A model generated the notes under the pieces. That model saw nothing but the letters and a program-made list of their open reading frames with translations, was not told the origin of the DNA and did no database searches. From Alteracholeplasma palmae J233 (GTDB lineage: Bacteria; Bacillota_I; Bacilli_A; Acholeplasmatales; Acholeplasmataceae), in the NCBI RefSeq assembly GCF_000968055.1, contig NC_022538.1:903499-967498 (forward strand): a DNA stretch of 64,000 bases. Direction: 5' to 3'. Both the position numbers and the translations under genes were made by a program. Positions 1 through 9,452 of the stretch are shown here, piece by piece (the stretch's first letter is position 1; every line of letters begins with the position of its first letter).

Positions 1-3000
1 ATAGATAAAATGTTGACAACTGAGAAAGGTAAAAATGATTTTAATCAACTCATTCAATTATTAAGTGAAGGAAAAACAATCTCTAACTTAAGTAAAGGCA
101 TCAGTGGACCATTAATTAAGGAAAGTTTTTCAGATGGAACTGAAATGTCAAAAATTATTAGTCATACTACTAGCATAAAGAATTTTGATTTGATTTATGA
201 ATTAAAAGAATTAAGTCCAGTTTTAATAGACTTATATAAAGAAAAAGACTTTAGTTTAAAAAATAGCATTCAAGATAGTGAACAAAGTCAAAAAATGCTT
301 GATAAAATATTTAGTAATTTTATTGAAACTCAAAATAAAGAAACTATTTTAAATTCTAATATTGTATATGCAGTTATTGACCAAAGTATTAAAAATATCA
401 GAGAATTAGAAGTGCCAAATTTTGTTAAAGATAGCACGGGAAATTATCCAGATTTCATTGATAAGAAAGAAATTCAAACAATCTTAGGAATCATAGAACA
501 AATGAATTTTGATATCATTACTTTAATCAATGATCCTGATAGTGCTAAACTATTTACTGAAAAAGTGATGGCATATGCCCAAACAGAAAAAGGTATGGCA
601 ACTATTTTAGACTCAGGAATTTTATACAATAAAGTGAGTCAACTCATTAAAGAAAATAAAGACATGGTAACGCCTAAAGATGCTCTTGACATGATAAGTT
701 CTAGCCCATACTACGGCTTAGTGAAAAAAGAAGAAATATTTAAATTACTTAAAGTTGTTAAAATACTAGGGATTAATGATTTTACTGAGCTTAATGCTGA
801 ATTAATTAAAAATGAATTAACAAATGATAAATTAACAGATATTATTAATCTGGAATCAGCTTTTGTAAATGTTGAAATAACTAGTAAAATTAAGAAGATT
901 GATAGTATTATCATTCCTCAAAGTTCCTATACAAGCCAAACAAAAGAACAAATAAAAGCTAGTGAACTTGTTCATATTATTAAAATGTTAGATCAATTCA
1001 ATCTTAAATTAAATGATTTAGCAACAAAAAATGATTTCAATAAATTATTAACAGATATTAAAGTTAAAGAATTTGTTAAAATACCATATAAAACTTCATC
1101 AATCATTAGAGGCTTTATTACATCAAGTATCAATCATATCTCTAATCTAAAAGTACCAGGCGCTTATGATTCAGAAGGTGTTTTAACAGCTAATGAAATC
1201 GCAGAACTATTTAAAGTACTTAACAGACTTGATAATGGTAATGATAGTTTACTTGATTTAAAAAATAGAATAGACATCAACACGATGACAATTAAACGAG
1301 CTAGAAATATTTTGAACTATTCTCAATCAGCATTTATTTTAGGACTTGTATCAAATGAAATACTCAAAATAGATCAAATTAATGTTAATAAACTGCCAAG
1401 TACACTTTTTATAGATAAAGAAAAAACAGTATTAACTAAAAAAGAAGTAGAAAGTTTATTTAATATTTTAATTACATTAGATAATACAGAGGAAACTTTA
1501 ATAAAAGATGCAGTAAAAACTGTAAAAATAGATACATTAACATTGGGTCAGACAAAGGATATTCTTAATTCTAATTCAGAGCTTATGAGATATTTAATTT
1601 CAGACCAATTAACTGGTGGCTCTAATCAATTATTACTAAACTCAAGCCAAACAGTTTTAAGCAAAAAAGAATTAATAGAATTCATAGATGACTTGATCGG
1701 TAAACATGGTATAACTTATAAGTTTAATGAACTAAATAAGTACTATGAAAACATTACAATTACTGAACTAGAAAGTATGCTACTTTACGAATCTATTCTT
1801 ACAAAGAGCATTGCAAGTGCACAAATAGATAAACAACTAGGATCATCAGAGAGAACTAAAAATAGATATCTTACAAATGAACTTTTAGATACAAACAATA
1901 GATATATTACAGCATCTGAAGCCCGTAAATTAATTAATGCCTTATACATAATAGCTGATGTAGAAAAACAGAAAGTTAAGAGTCTTTTAGATTCAATTAA
2001 TACGCTAGATTTAGAAAAACTAACTGAAGTTTTAAAACTAAATTCAGAAATCATTAAACGTAAGGTTAGCGATGAATTAATCATTCAAGTAAAAGAAACA
2101 TCAATAGACTTTAGAACATTAGATAATCTAGGTTACATTGAAAATGATCAATTAGTCAATACTGTAGAAAAATTTAGCTATCTGTTTGGAAAACAAACCA
2201 ATGTTAGTCAAGTCAATCAATTAATGAATCAATTAAAAATTAGTAAAATAAAAAATATAGTGATTGATTCAAGTTCATTGATATATGGCATGATATCATC
2301 ATATGTACAAAAGAATTTAGATAAACAAATAAGACAAAGAGCATATGATAATACATATACGCATAAAGGAAAATACCTTAATAAAATTATCAAAATAGAT
2401 GAAGTTATAAATTTATTTAGTACGATAGAAAACTTATTTGGCGATATATCATTAAATGAAATCTCAAGCAAATTTAATGCTAGCGAACTAAAAATTAACC
2501 AAATAATTAATTTAAAAGATTCATATCATAAGATTTTAATCAAGGCACTTTTAAGTGATAATATTAAAAAAGCAATTAATCAAACTAAAAATCCAATTGA
2601 TAAGAGATCATATGAACAAACAACATACCAAGATGAAAAACAAGACTTAAGTTATGAAGAATTTAATAAATTGATAAGTGTTTTAAAAATACTTGATGGT
2701 AATCAAAATATGAGTTTAAAGAATGCTATCAGAAACTTAGAAAACTCTAACTTAAATATGAATAATATTAGAAAGATGATAGAAGAAGACTCATACATTG
2801 TAAGATCTCATCTTACAACAAGCATTAAAGAAATAAATCAAAACTTAGGTAATATAGATATATATGATGACAAATCATTTGATTTTAATGAAAAATCAAT
2901 CCAACTTATTAAGAAAGAAGAACTGATTAAGTTTATTGATGCTTTAAATGAAATAGGTAATAATAATCAAAAATTTAGTGAAGCGTTAAAATTAGACATT

Positions 3001-3210
3001 CTTAACATTCCTATAGAGAAAATAAAGAAAGCAGTCCAAAAAGATTCTCTTATTTTTCAACGAATCATTACGATTATTCTAGATAAAACAGGAATATATA
3101 GTGAACCAGCAAATCTTATTATTCCTAAATCAGATATAATAAATTTTTTAAATACGATGCTTCCTTACGGTAATACGATATATGAATACATAATGAAAAA
3201 TAACAGATAA
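1..3210 (+). CDS. Large helical repeat protein of unknown function, 5' end outside window
   Basis: The frame is open from base 1 (Ile-Asp-Lys before the first Met at base 10), so the true start probably lies upstream. At least 1,069 residues are visible. I see no membrane segment, signal peptide or catalytic motif. The sequence repeats a loose unit of roughly 90-110 residues: a helix with an LxxLD-like core, a run like 'idi..lti.q.ikiL', a short Ser/Asn stretch, then a 'Lxkxei' helix (for example around residues 390-470, 475-560 and 900-990). It is Lys/Asn/Ile-rich and looks like an all-helical scaffold. It lies just upstream of the AAA+/YDG operon on the same strand but is separated by 260 bases with its own promoter and terminator, so it may be a neighbour in function rather than in transcription. 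Function not recognised. Confidence 0.7.
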   Translation: MDKMLTTEKGKNDFNQLIQLLSEGKTISNLSKGISGPLIKESFSDGTEMSKIISHTTSIKNFDLIYELKELSPVLIDLYKEKDFSLKNSIQDSEQSQKMLDKIFSNFIETQNKETILNSNIVYAVIDQSIKNIRELEVPNFVKDSTGNYPDFIDKKEIQTILGIIEQMNFDIITLINDPDSAKLFTEKVMAYAQTEKGMATILDSGILYNKVSQLIKENKDMVTPKDALDMISSSPYYGLVKKEEIFKLLKVVKILGINDFTELNAELIKNELTNDKLTDIINLESAFVNVEITSKIKKIDSIIIPQSSYTSQTKEQIKASELVHIIKMLDQFNLKLNDLATKNDFNKLLTDIKVKEFVKIPYKTSSIIRGFITSSINHISNLKVPGAYDSEGVLTANEIAELFKVLNRLDNGNDSLLDLKNRIDINTMTIKRARNILNYSQSAFILGLVSNEILKIDQINVNKLPSTLFIDKEKTVLTKKEVESLFNILITLDNTEETLIKDAVKTVKIDTLTLGQTKDILNSNSELMRYLISDQLTGGSNQLLLNSSQTVLSKKELIEFIDDLIGKHGITYKFNELNKYYENITITELESMLLYESILTKSIASAQIDKQLGSSERTKNRYLTNELLDTNNRYITASEARKLINALYIIADVEKQKVKSLLDSINTLDLEKLTEVLKLNSEIIKRKVSDELIIQVKETSIDFRTLDNLGYIENDQLVNTVEKFSYLFGKQTNVSQVNQLMNQLKISKIKNIVIDSSSLIYGMISSYVQKNLDKQIRQRAYDNTYTHKGKYLNKIIKIDEVINLFSTIENLFGDISLNEISSKFNASELKINQIINLKDSYHKILIKALLSDNIKKAINQTKNPIDKRSYEQTTYQDEKQDLSYEEFNKLISVLKILDGNQNMSLKNAIRNLENSNLNMNNIRKMIEEDSYIVRSHLTTSIKEINQNLGNIDIYDDKSFDFNEKSIQLIKKEELIKFIDALNEIGNNNQKFSEALKLDILNIPIEKIKKAVQKDSLIFQRIITIILDKTGIYSEPANLIIPKSDIINFLNTMLPYGNTIYEYIMKNNR

Positions 3211-3223
3211 TTAACAATAATTA

Positions 3224-3323
3224 TAGGGACTTATATTAAGTAGCTAGAAGTTACTTAATATAAGACTTATAAAAATACAGTTTTTACTATATATTTACCA
3301 AAAATGATTTAAAAAAGTCCCTA
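3224..3323. repeat. TA-flanked inverted repeat, MITE-like
   Basis: AGGGACTT (3225-3232) and AAGTCCCT (3315-3322) are exact inverted repeats about 100 bases apart, each next to a TA dinucleotide (3224-3225 and 3322-3323). Outward similarity continues imperfectly (about 12 of 16). Inside is a perfect 13-bp inverted repeat (3230-3242 with 3252-3264). A short TA-flanked inverted-repeat element is what a Tc1/IS630-type MITE would look like; it could also simply be a structured intergenic region or weak terminator for the upstream gene. No second copy was noticed in this window. Confidence 0.35.
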
Positions 3324-3330
3324 AATATAG

Positions 3331-3336
3331 TATGAT
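3331..3336 (+). promoter_or_regulatory. -10 box of the leader/operon promoter
   Basis: TATGAT at 3331-3336 (continuing as TATGATAAT). The best -35 match 17 bases upstream is weak (TTTAAA at 3308-3313). A transcript starting near 3343 would carry the 15-codon leader ORF and then the terminator at 3412. Confidence 0.5.
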
Positions 3337-3364
3337 AATAGTAGGGAAAACAAGGGGAATTGAC

Positions 3365-3412
3365 ATGAACAAAAACAATAACACATTAAATATAAATAAA
3401 ATCAACATTTGA
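3365..3412 (+). CDS. Candidate 15-aa Asn-rich leader peptide
   Basis: ATG at 3365 has a strong ribosome-binding site (AAGGGG, 3352-3357, spacing 7) and the ORF ends with TGA at 3410-3412. The peptide has 15 residues of which 7 are Asn. Its stop codon touches the first base of the terminator stem at 3412-3418, so a ribosome at the end of this ORF would cover the 5' arm of the terminator. This is the geometry of a translation-coupled attenuator. The Asn content may only reflect AT-richness. Function inferred from layout only. Confidence 0.45.
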   Translation: MNKNNNTLNINKINI

Positions 3413-3438
3413 AGCAACTTTTTTTGTTGCTTTTTTTA
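3412..3438 (+). terminator. Intrinsic terminator/attenuator before the AAA+/YDG operon
   Basis: Stem AAGCAAC (3412-3418) / GTTGCTT (3426-3432) with a 7-T loop and a run of T from 3431. It lies between the operon promoter and the first operon gene, so it either ends a short leader RNA or attenuates the operon. Confidence 0.7.
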
Positions 3439-3470
3439 ATGCAAGAAATAAAAATTGAGAAAGCGTGAGT

Positions 3471-4808
3471 ATGATGAACAATAAAACAAATAAATTTAAC
3501 TGGAAAGTACTTCTTGCCATATTGGCAATTATTATATTTAATATTTTATTTTTAATGCTTTTAGGCAAAGTAAGAAGAGACAGTTATAAAATAACTATTA
3601 TTACAGTAGATGTTTTATTAACTCTTTTAGCTTTACTTATGACAAGAGGTTTATTGAAAAATAAAAAAACAAAAGAACTGAATCAAACAAAAAACAATGA
3701 GTTTATTCAGAAAGTTAAGTTACCAGAAGTCTCAGAACTTATTGTCTATGAAGAACAACAAGAAACTAAAGAAGAGTACAAAGCATATGTAGAAGACTTA
3801 GAAGTAACTAATTTAGAAATTCAAAAACCTAAACGTATAATTCAGACTAAACCAATCTATAATAAAAAAATTAATATGCTAGAATACGTTGAAGAACTAG
3901 AACAGTATTTTTTAGATCACGGGCTTCAAGTAAGTAAAAAATTAGTAAGAGAAGTACTCGCAGCTTTAACTGTTACAAAATCACTCATTTTTAAAAATGA
4001 AAATAACCAAGTTGCTAAATACTTTATTGAAGTTCTGTCCAATTTTATTGGGGCAAATGCTGATTTTATAACTCATAAAGATATTATTACTGATCTTAAC
4101 TACATTATGAATTCAGAAACAGCTTTCAGACTTTTAACATCAGCTCAACAAAGCGAAGAAAAATTACACATCCTTACAATTAGTAATATCAATGAAAAAG
4201 ATGATTTATCATACATGAAAGAATTATCACAATACATTTTAGATGCAAATGTTGATGAGTTAGTCTCAAAAGAATTGAACAATAAATATAGTCAGTTTCC
4301 TAAAAATATTTGGTTCTTATTTACAACTAACAGTAAAATCAATACTAGAAATTACCCACTATTAGGTAAATCAATCACAATCAGCTTAGACATATCACTT
4401 ACAACACCAAAAGAAGAAGTCATAGAAAATAGTATGAAACTATCATATACCATGCTTCTATCATCAATAGATAAGAATATCAGTAAATATTTATTAGAAG
4501 AATTCTACTGGAAACATTTTGATAAATTAGAAGGCGTACTAAAAGAAAATACTGATATTAGAATCAATAACTATACCCTAAACCTTATTGAAAGATATAC
4601 AGCTTATTATCAAATCTATGGCGGAGAGTTATTAGAGGCAGTAGATACTGCTATTGTTACAATTATATTACCAATGATAACCCAAGATGATTTTATTAAA
4701 TTTTCTTCTAATAAACTAAAGTTATCAGGTACATTTGAAGATATATTTGGGCTAAAAAAAATCAATCAAACAGTTGCAATACTAGATAAAATCGAACGAC
4801 AAAATTAA
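3471..4808 (+). CDS. Membrane-tethered AAA+-like protein lacking ATPase motifs
   Basis: 445 residues from ATG 3471, chosen because GAGAAAG (3457-3463) is well spaced; GTG 3465 and ATG 3474 are alternatives. Two N-terminal membrane helices (about 10-31 and 40-58) place a large C-terminal domain in the cytoplasm. That domain aligns by eye with the AAA+ domain of the two downstream ATPases: 'TVTKSLIF' matches 'SVTRIIIL', 'KNIWFLFTTNS' matches the sensor-1 stretch 'KNMWFIGTANN', and 'ITISLDIS' matches 'AMVLNLD'. The Walker A position reads KNENNQVAK (about 175-183) instead of GxxGxGKT/S, and the Walker B position reads ISNIN (about 237-241) instead of LDEMN. I infer a non-hydrolysing paralogue, perhaps a structural subunit of a mixed AAA+ ring. 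The homology call rests on visual alignment. Confidence 0.65.
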   Translation: MMNNKTNKFNWKVLLAILAIIIFNILFLMLLGKVRRDSYKITIITVDVLLTLLALLMTRGLLKNKKTKELNQTKNNEFIQKVKLPEVSELIVYEEQQETKEEYKAYVEDLEVTNLEIQKPKRIIQTKPIYNKKINMLEYVEELEQYFLDHGLQVSKKLVREVLAALTVTKSLIFKNENNQVAKYFIEVLSNFIGANADFITHKDIITDLNYIMNSETAFRLLTSAQQSEEKLHILTISNINEKDDLSYMKELSQYILDANVDELVSKELNNKYSQFPKNIWFLFTTNSKINTRNYPLLGKSITISLDISLTTPKEEVIENSMKLSYTMLLSSIDKNISKYLLEEFYWKHFDKLEGVLKENTDIRINNYTLNLIERYTAYYQIYGGELLEAVDTAIVTIILPMITQDDFIKFSSNKLKLSGTFEDIFGLKKINQTVAILDKIERQN

Positions 4809-4832
4809 AAAGAAATGGGAGATAAATAGACG

Positions 4833-6185
4833 ATGTATATATTAAATAAAATATTTTCACTACCATTTTTGATTGATTTTAATGAAATTTTAGAATCAAC
4901 TTGGAAAGTAATGACAAGCAAAATAGCAGTTTTAATTTATATAGCAGTTATTTTAATTTTTATTATTTTCAGCATTATTCTAGTTATATTAAATGAAACA
5001 AAGAAGGAAAACCTTAAAAAAGATATCACCGAAAAACAAGTGATGCTAAATTCTTCTAATAAAGAAGAAGTGCATACTAATAAATCTTCTCTTGAAACCT
5101 CAAGTGATAATAGATTTTCAATGTTATGCAAAATAGATGAAGAAATAGAAAATAGTGGCCCAATGAGTTTTGAAGATGAAACAACATTAAGCCAAATCTG
5201 TGAAGAATTTCGATTATATTCAGCTGATAAACTTAAACTCTATTATGATATAGAAGATATTAGAAGATTCATTGCAGGACTTTCTGTGACAAGAATTATT
5301 ATCCTACAAGGGATGTCTGGAACAGGTAAAACATCATTGGCCTATGCATTTGGTAAGTATCTTAAAAATGATACGACAGTTGTACCAATTCAACCTATGT
5401 GGAAAGAAAGAACTGACTTAATAGGATATTACAATGAATTTACAAGAAAGTTTAATGAAACAACTCTTCTTCAAAAAATCTATGAAGCAAACTACCTAGA
5501 CAAAATCTATATTACCGTATTAGATGAAATGAATATCGCGCGAATTGAATATTACTTCGCCGAATTCTTATCTTTATTAGAACTACCAGATTATAATAAA
5601 AGATATTTAGATGTCGTTTCAGATGAGTGGAACACTGATCCTAAACTACTTCAAAAAGGAAGAATTATCTTACCTAAAAATATGTGGTTTATAGGAACAG
5701 CTAATAACGATGACTCAACTTTTGCCATATCAGATAAAGTTTATGATAGAGCGATGGTATTAAACTTAGATAAAAAGGCAACCCCATTTAGAGTAAAAGA
5801 ATCAAATCAGAGAATGTTATCTGAAACTAAATTTGAAGAACTGATTAAAAAAGCTCAAAAAGTCTATAAGATAACAGAAAGAAACTTAAGAAGAATTAAA
5901 ACGATTGATAAATACTTAACAGATAAATATCAAATTACCTTTGGTAACCGTATTATGCAACAAATAAAAAATTACGTACCTGTAATGATTGCGTGTGGTG
6001 GAAGTGAACTAGGGGCAATCGATGATATCTTATCAAAAAAAGTTTTACGTAAACTAGAAACTAAAAATATGGTCTATGTAAAAAGTACTATTCCAGATTT
6101 AATATCATTTATAGAAGAATTATTTGGTGAAGAAGAAATGTTATTATGTAAAGAATATATTAAACAAATAGAAATTAACGCTTAA
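4833..6185 (+). CDS. Membrane-anchored AAA+ ATPase (McrB/AAA_5-like), copy 1
   Basis: 450 residues; RBS GGGAG at 4817-4821. One membrane helix (about 31-53) followed by a Lys-rich stretch puts the ATPase domain in the cytoplasm. Walker A is GMSGTGKTS (160-168), Walker B VLDEMN (229-234), sensor 1 GTANND, and VYDRA supplies a likely arginine finger. The order 'LDEMNIARIEYYF...FLSLLE' is typical of McrB/dynein-related AAA_5 ATPases. From Thr82 to the C-terminus (369 residues) it is identical to the protein at 7991-9427; only the membrane-proximal N-terminus differs. It lies 24 bases after the ATPase-dead paralogue. Substrate unknown; remodelling of envelope-locus components is inferred from the operon. 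Confidence 0.85.
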   Translation: MYILNKIFSLPFLIDFNEILESTWKVMTSKIAVLIYIAVILIFIIFSIILVILNETKKENLKKDITEKQVMLNSSNKEEVHTNKSSLETSSDNRFSMLCKIDEEIENSGPMSFEDETTLSQICEEFRLYSADKLKLYYDIEDIRRFIAGLSVTRIIILQGMSGTGKTSLAYAFGKYLKNDTTVVPIQPMWKERTDLIGYYNEFTRKFNETTLLQKIYEANYLDKIYITVLDEMNIARIEYYFAEFLSLLELPDYNKRYLDVVSDEWNTDPKLLQKGRIILPKNMWFIGTANNDDSTFAISDKVYDRAMVLNLDKKATPFRVKESNQRMLSETKFEELIKKAQKVYKITERNLRRIKTIDKYLTDKYQITFGNRIMQQIKNYVPVMIACGGSELGAIDDILSKKVLRKLETKNMVYVKSTIPDLISFIEELFGEEEMLLCKEYIKQIEINA

Positions 6186-6200
6186 ACTTATACTGAAAGG
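5074..6200 (+). repeat. 1,127-bp direct repeat, copy 1
   Basis: This segment, covering the AAA+ domain, the stop codon and 15 bases beyond, matches 8316-9442 base for base as far as I could compare. Divergence begins abruptly on both sides (5073/8315 and 6201/9443). Silent positions are also identical, so the event is very recent: gene conversion or duplication. Confidence 0.95.
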
Positions 6201-6210
6201 GGGAATCAAT

Positions 6211-7968
6211 ATGAAGAATATGAGTCTATACTATAAAGCATTTAAAGAACTCAAAAAAGTGACTGAAACACATAATGATGCTAAAAGAGCACGTAAAAAA
6301 TTAGTTGAAACACATAATGAACTAGACTCACTTATTGTTCTAAAGTATGACTGCATGATTGATTCAGACTGGATTACTGAAATTGAAAACACATTAGAAT
6401 TTATTGAAAAAGCTATTCGAGAAGATAGACAGTTCATTACATCAGAAGGTAATGTGTTGCCAATTGAAAAAGTAAAGAAGACATCAAAAGAAACTATTAA
6501 GCATTTATCGCAACATAGTGATTTAATTACCCATGTCCCAGAAAAAGAAAGTGATCCTTTAATTCCTGATAAGTTATATGTGGTAGAAAAATTAAGCGAT
6601 TACCTAGTTTATGAAAATAGATTTATTTTTATGTTACTGTCATATTTAAGAGACTTTATTGAATTAAGAATTACTAAAGTTAAAGAAAAAGTAACTACCT
6701 ATCATATGGAAGTTAAAATGAATAAACAAATCAATGATAACTATCGAAAAATGATTTATAAATTAGATTACGAAGATACTTTTAAAAATGATCCATATTT
6801 AACAGATAATTATTATAAAATACCCAATGTTAAACGTATGGAAAATGCTTATGCCCAAGTAATCTCAATGTTATCAACAGAACTTATGAAACAGGTTGCT
6901 AAAGCACCTATCATTAAACCACCTGTGGTTAAAACAAATGTGTTAAGAATGAACCAAAACTTTAAAAAATCGCTTGCATTATATGACTATATTACCTCTT
7001 ATACAAAAGATGGATATACATTAACAGAACATAAGAATGAATTTAATCCTTTTGATTTGAAAATGGCAGACAATATCGTTGAAACAATTGAATTATCTAC
7101 CTTAATTAGTTATAGTTTTGGACAAAATCTTTTGGAACAATTAGAACAGGAATATCAGATTGAACTAGAAAAATTACAACAAGAAGAAATCAAAAAATTC
7201 ACACTAGAAGTAAGTAAACTAAAAAACAAAGTAGAAAATGGTAAACTTGATCCTTTAGAGTACATTGTAAAACTAGAAAAGTTAGTAGAACTTAAAGATA
7301 AACAAATAGAAACCTTAAGTGCTGAAATAAAAGATAGTTTAAAACATCTAGATACAATCGAACAACTCAATGATAAAGTTGAAATAAATGAAAAACAAAT
7401 AGCTGCTCTAGAAAAAGTTATTGAAGAAAAAACAGATCAGTTAGTTCTTAATAGCCTAGAACATGAAACAACAATCAAGAATCTTAAAGAAGAACATCTA
7501 AATAACTTAAATACTCTAAAAAATGATTATTTAGAAGAACTTGAAAAGACTAAGATTGAACAAGATGAAACAATCAAACAAATAAAAGAAGAATTCACAG
7601 AAAAAGAAAATCATTATGAAGAAAAAGTGAAAACTTTAAATGAAACAAACGAGCAAAAAAATCAAGAAATATCTAAATATAAAGATGATCTTGAAACAAT
7701 TATCCATGAAAAAAGAGAACTTAATGCAAGATATTATGGATTAAGAGAAAAAAATGGATTGAATATCAATGAAGATTTTACCTCTAAAAAGGACTTTAAA
7801 GAACTAGAATTAGAAATGGATGCTTATAAGAAATTCTTCAAAGAACAATGGAAAAAAACAAAAATACGCATCAAAAAAGAAGTGAAAGAAGAATTAAATA
7901 CTAAGGGACAAAAAAGAAAAAATACCAAAGAGAATGAAAAAGAAGAAAATATCAATTTTGACGAATAA
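6211..7968 (+). CDS. Cytoplasmic coiled-coil protein of unknown function
   Basis: 585 residues; RBS AAGGGGG ahead of ATG 6211. No membrane segment or signal. The first ~310 residues are helical and charged with no motif I recognise; residues about 315-545 form a long Glu/Lys heptad coiled coil, and the C-terminus is strongly basic. It sits between the two identical AAA+ genes and would be lost if they recombined. A long rod partner for the AAA+ subunits is a reasonable guess from position alone. Confidence 0.7.
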   Translation: MKNMSLYYKAFKELKKVTETHNDAKRARKKLVETHNELDSLIVLKYDCMIDSDWITEIENTLEFIEKAIREDRQFITSEGNVLPIEKVKKTSKETIKHLSQHSDLITHVPEKESDPLIPDKLYVVEKLSDYLVYENRFIFMLLSYLRDFIELRITKVKEKVTTYHMEVKMNKQINDNYRKMIYKLDYEDTFKNDPYLTDNYYKIPNVKRMENAYAQVISMLSTELMKQVAKAPIIKPPVVKTNVLRMNQNFKKSLALYDYITSYTKDGYTLTEHKNEFNPFDLKMADNIVETIELSTLISYSFGQNLLEQLEQEYQIELEKLQQEEIKKFTLEVSKLKNKVENGKLDPLEYIVKLEKLVELKDKQIETLSAEIKDSLKHLDTIEQLNDKVEINEKQIAALEKVIEEKTDQLVLNSLEHETTIKNLKEEHLNNLNTLKNDYLEELEKTKIEQDETIKQIKEEFTEKENHYEEKVKTLNETNEQKNQEISKYKDDLETIIHEKRELNARYYGLREKNGLNINEDFTSKKDFKELELEMDAYKKFFKEQWKKTKIRIKKEVKEELNTKGQKRKNTKENEKEENINFDE

Positions 7969-7990
7969 TATTTTTTAAAGGAGCTATAGT

Positions 7991-9427
7991 ATGAATAAAA
8001 AATATAAACATATACTTACATTTTCATTAATTATGATTGTCATCATGAGTGTCTTGCTCATTGTTTCAATCTATAATCAAAAACAATTTATTGATGAAAA
8101 TGAAACAGCTTCTAATGCGAAAATTATTTATATTTTAGTAACAGCATTTCTTTTAGCTTCTTCCATTTTTTCTATTTTAATTATTCTCATTAAAAATCAT
8201 AAAAAAACAACTAAAAAAGCTATGAGAATGAGTCATAAAACTAAAAAAGTGGGCCCGATTAAAAATGAATTGATTGCTAAATATCAAAAAGAAGATAAAA
8301 ATATAGTCAAAGAAGATACTAATAAATCTTCTCTTGAAACCTCAAGTGATAATAGATTTTCAATGTTATGCAAAATAGATGAAGAAATAGAAAATAGTGG
8401 CCCAATGAGTTTTGAAGATGAAACAACATTAAGCCAAATCTGTGAAGAATTTCGATTATATTCAGCTGATAAACTTAAACTCTATTATGATATAGAAGAT
8501 ATTAGAAGATTCATTGCAGGACTTTCTGTGACAAGAATTATTATCCTACAAGGGATGTCTGGAACAGGTAAAACATCATTGGCCTATGCATTTGGTAAGT
8601 ATCTTAAAAATGATACGACAGTTGTACCAATTCAACCTATGTGGAAAGAAAGAACTGACTTAATAGGATATTACAATGAATTTACAAGAAAGTTTAATGA
8701 AACAACTCTTCTTCAAAAAATCTATGAAGCAAACTACCTAGACAAAATCTATATTACCGTATTAGATGAAATGAATATCGCGCGAATTGAATATTACTTC
8801 GCCGAATTCTTATCTTTATTAGAACTACCAGATTATAATAAAAGATATTTAGATGTCGTTTCAGATGAGTGGAACACTGATCCTAAACTACTTCAAAAAG
8901 GAAGAATTATCTTACCTAAAAATATGTGGTTTATAGGAACAGCTAATAACGATGACTCAACTTTTGCCATATCAGATAAAGTTTATGATAGAGCGATGGT
9001 ATTAAACTTAGATAAAAAGGCAACCCCATTTAGAGTAAAAGAATCAAATCAGAGAATGTTATCTGAAACTAAATTTGAAGAACTGATTAAAAAAGCTCAA
9101 AAAGTCTATAAGATAACAGAAAGAAACTTAAGAAGAATTAAAACGATTGATAAATACTTAACAGATAAATATCAAATTACCTTTGGTAACCGTATTATGC
9201 AACAAATAAAAAATTACGTACCTGTAATGATTGCGTGTGGTGGAAGTGAACTAGGGGCAATCGATGATATCTTATCAAAAAAAGTTTTACGTAAACTAGA
9301 AACTAAAAATATGGTCTATGTAAAAAGTACTATTCCAGATTTAATATCATTTATAGAAGAATTATTTGGTGAAGAAGAAATGTTATTATGTAAAGAATAT
9401 ATTAAACAAATAGAAATTAACGCTTAA
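7991..9427 (+). CDS. Membrane-anchored AAA+ ATPase (McrB/AAA_5-like), copy 2
   Basis: 478 residues; RBS AAAGGAG ahead of ATG 7991. The N-terminus has two membrane helices (about 8-28 and 45-66) where copy 1 has one, followed by a basic linker. From Thr110 on it is identical to copy 1, with Walker A Lys194 and Walker B Asp259/Glu260. Two ATPases with the same motor domain but different membrane anchors suggest either two complexes or two positions within one complex. Gene conversion keeping the motor domains identical is the simplest explanation. Confidence 0.85.
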   Translation: MNKKYKHILTFSLIMIVIMSVLLIVSIYNQKQFIDENETASNAKIIYILVTAFLLASSIFSILIILIKNHKKTTKKAMRMSHKTKKVGPIKNELIAKYQKEDKNIVKEDTNKSSLETSSDNRFSMLCKIDEEIENSGPMSFEDETTLSQICEEFRLYSADKLKLYYDIEDIRRFIAGLSVTRIIILQGMSGTGKTSLAYAFGKYLKNDTTVVPIQPMWKERTDLIGYYNEFTRKFNETTLLQKIYEANYLDKIYITVLDEMNIARIEYYFAEFLSLLELPDYNKRYLDVVSDEWNTDPKLLQKGRIILPKNMWFIGTANNDDSTFAISDKVYDRAMVLNLDKKATPFRVKESNQRMLSETKFEELIKKAQKVYKITERNLRRIKTIDKYLTDKYQITFGNRIMQQIKNYVPVMIACGGSELGAIDDILSKKVLRKLETKNMVYVKSTIPDLISFIEELFGEEEMLLCKEYIKQIEINA

Positions 9428-9442
9428 ACTTATACTGAAAGG
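8316..9442 (+). repeat. 1,127-bp direct repeat, copy 2
   Basis: Exact partner of 5074-6200 in the same orientation, offset 3,242 bases. Homologous recombination between the copies would delete the coiled-coil gene and leave a single chimeric ATPase with the copy-1 anchor. Confidence 0.95.
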
Positions 9443-9452
9443 AGTTTATCAT

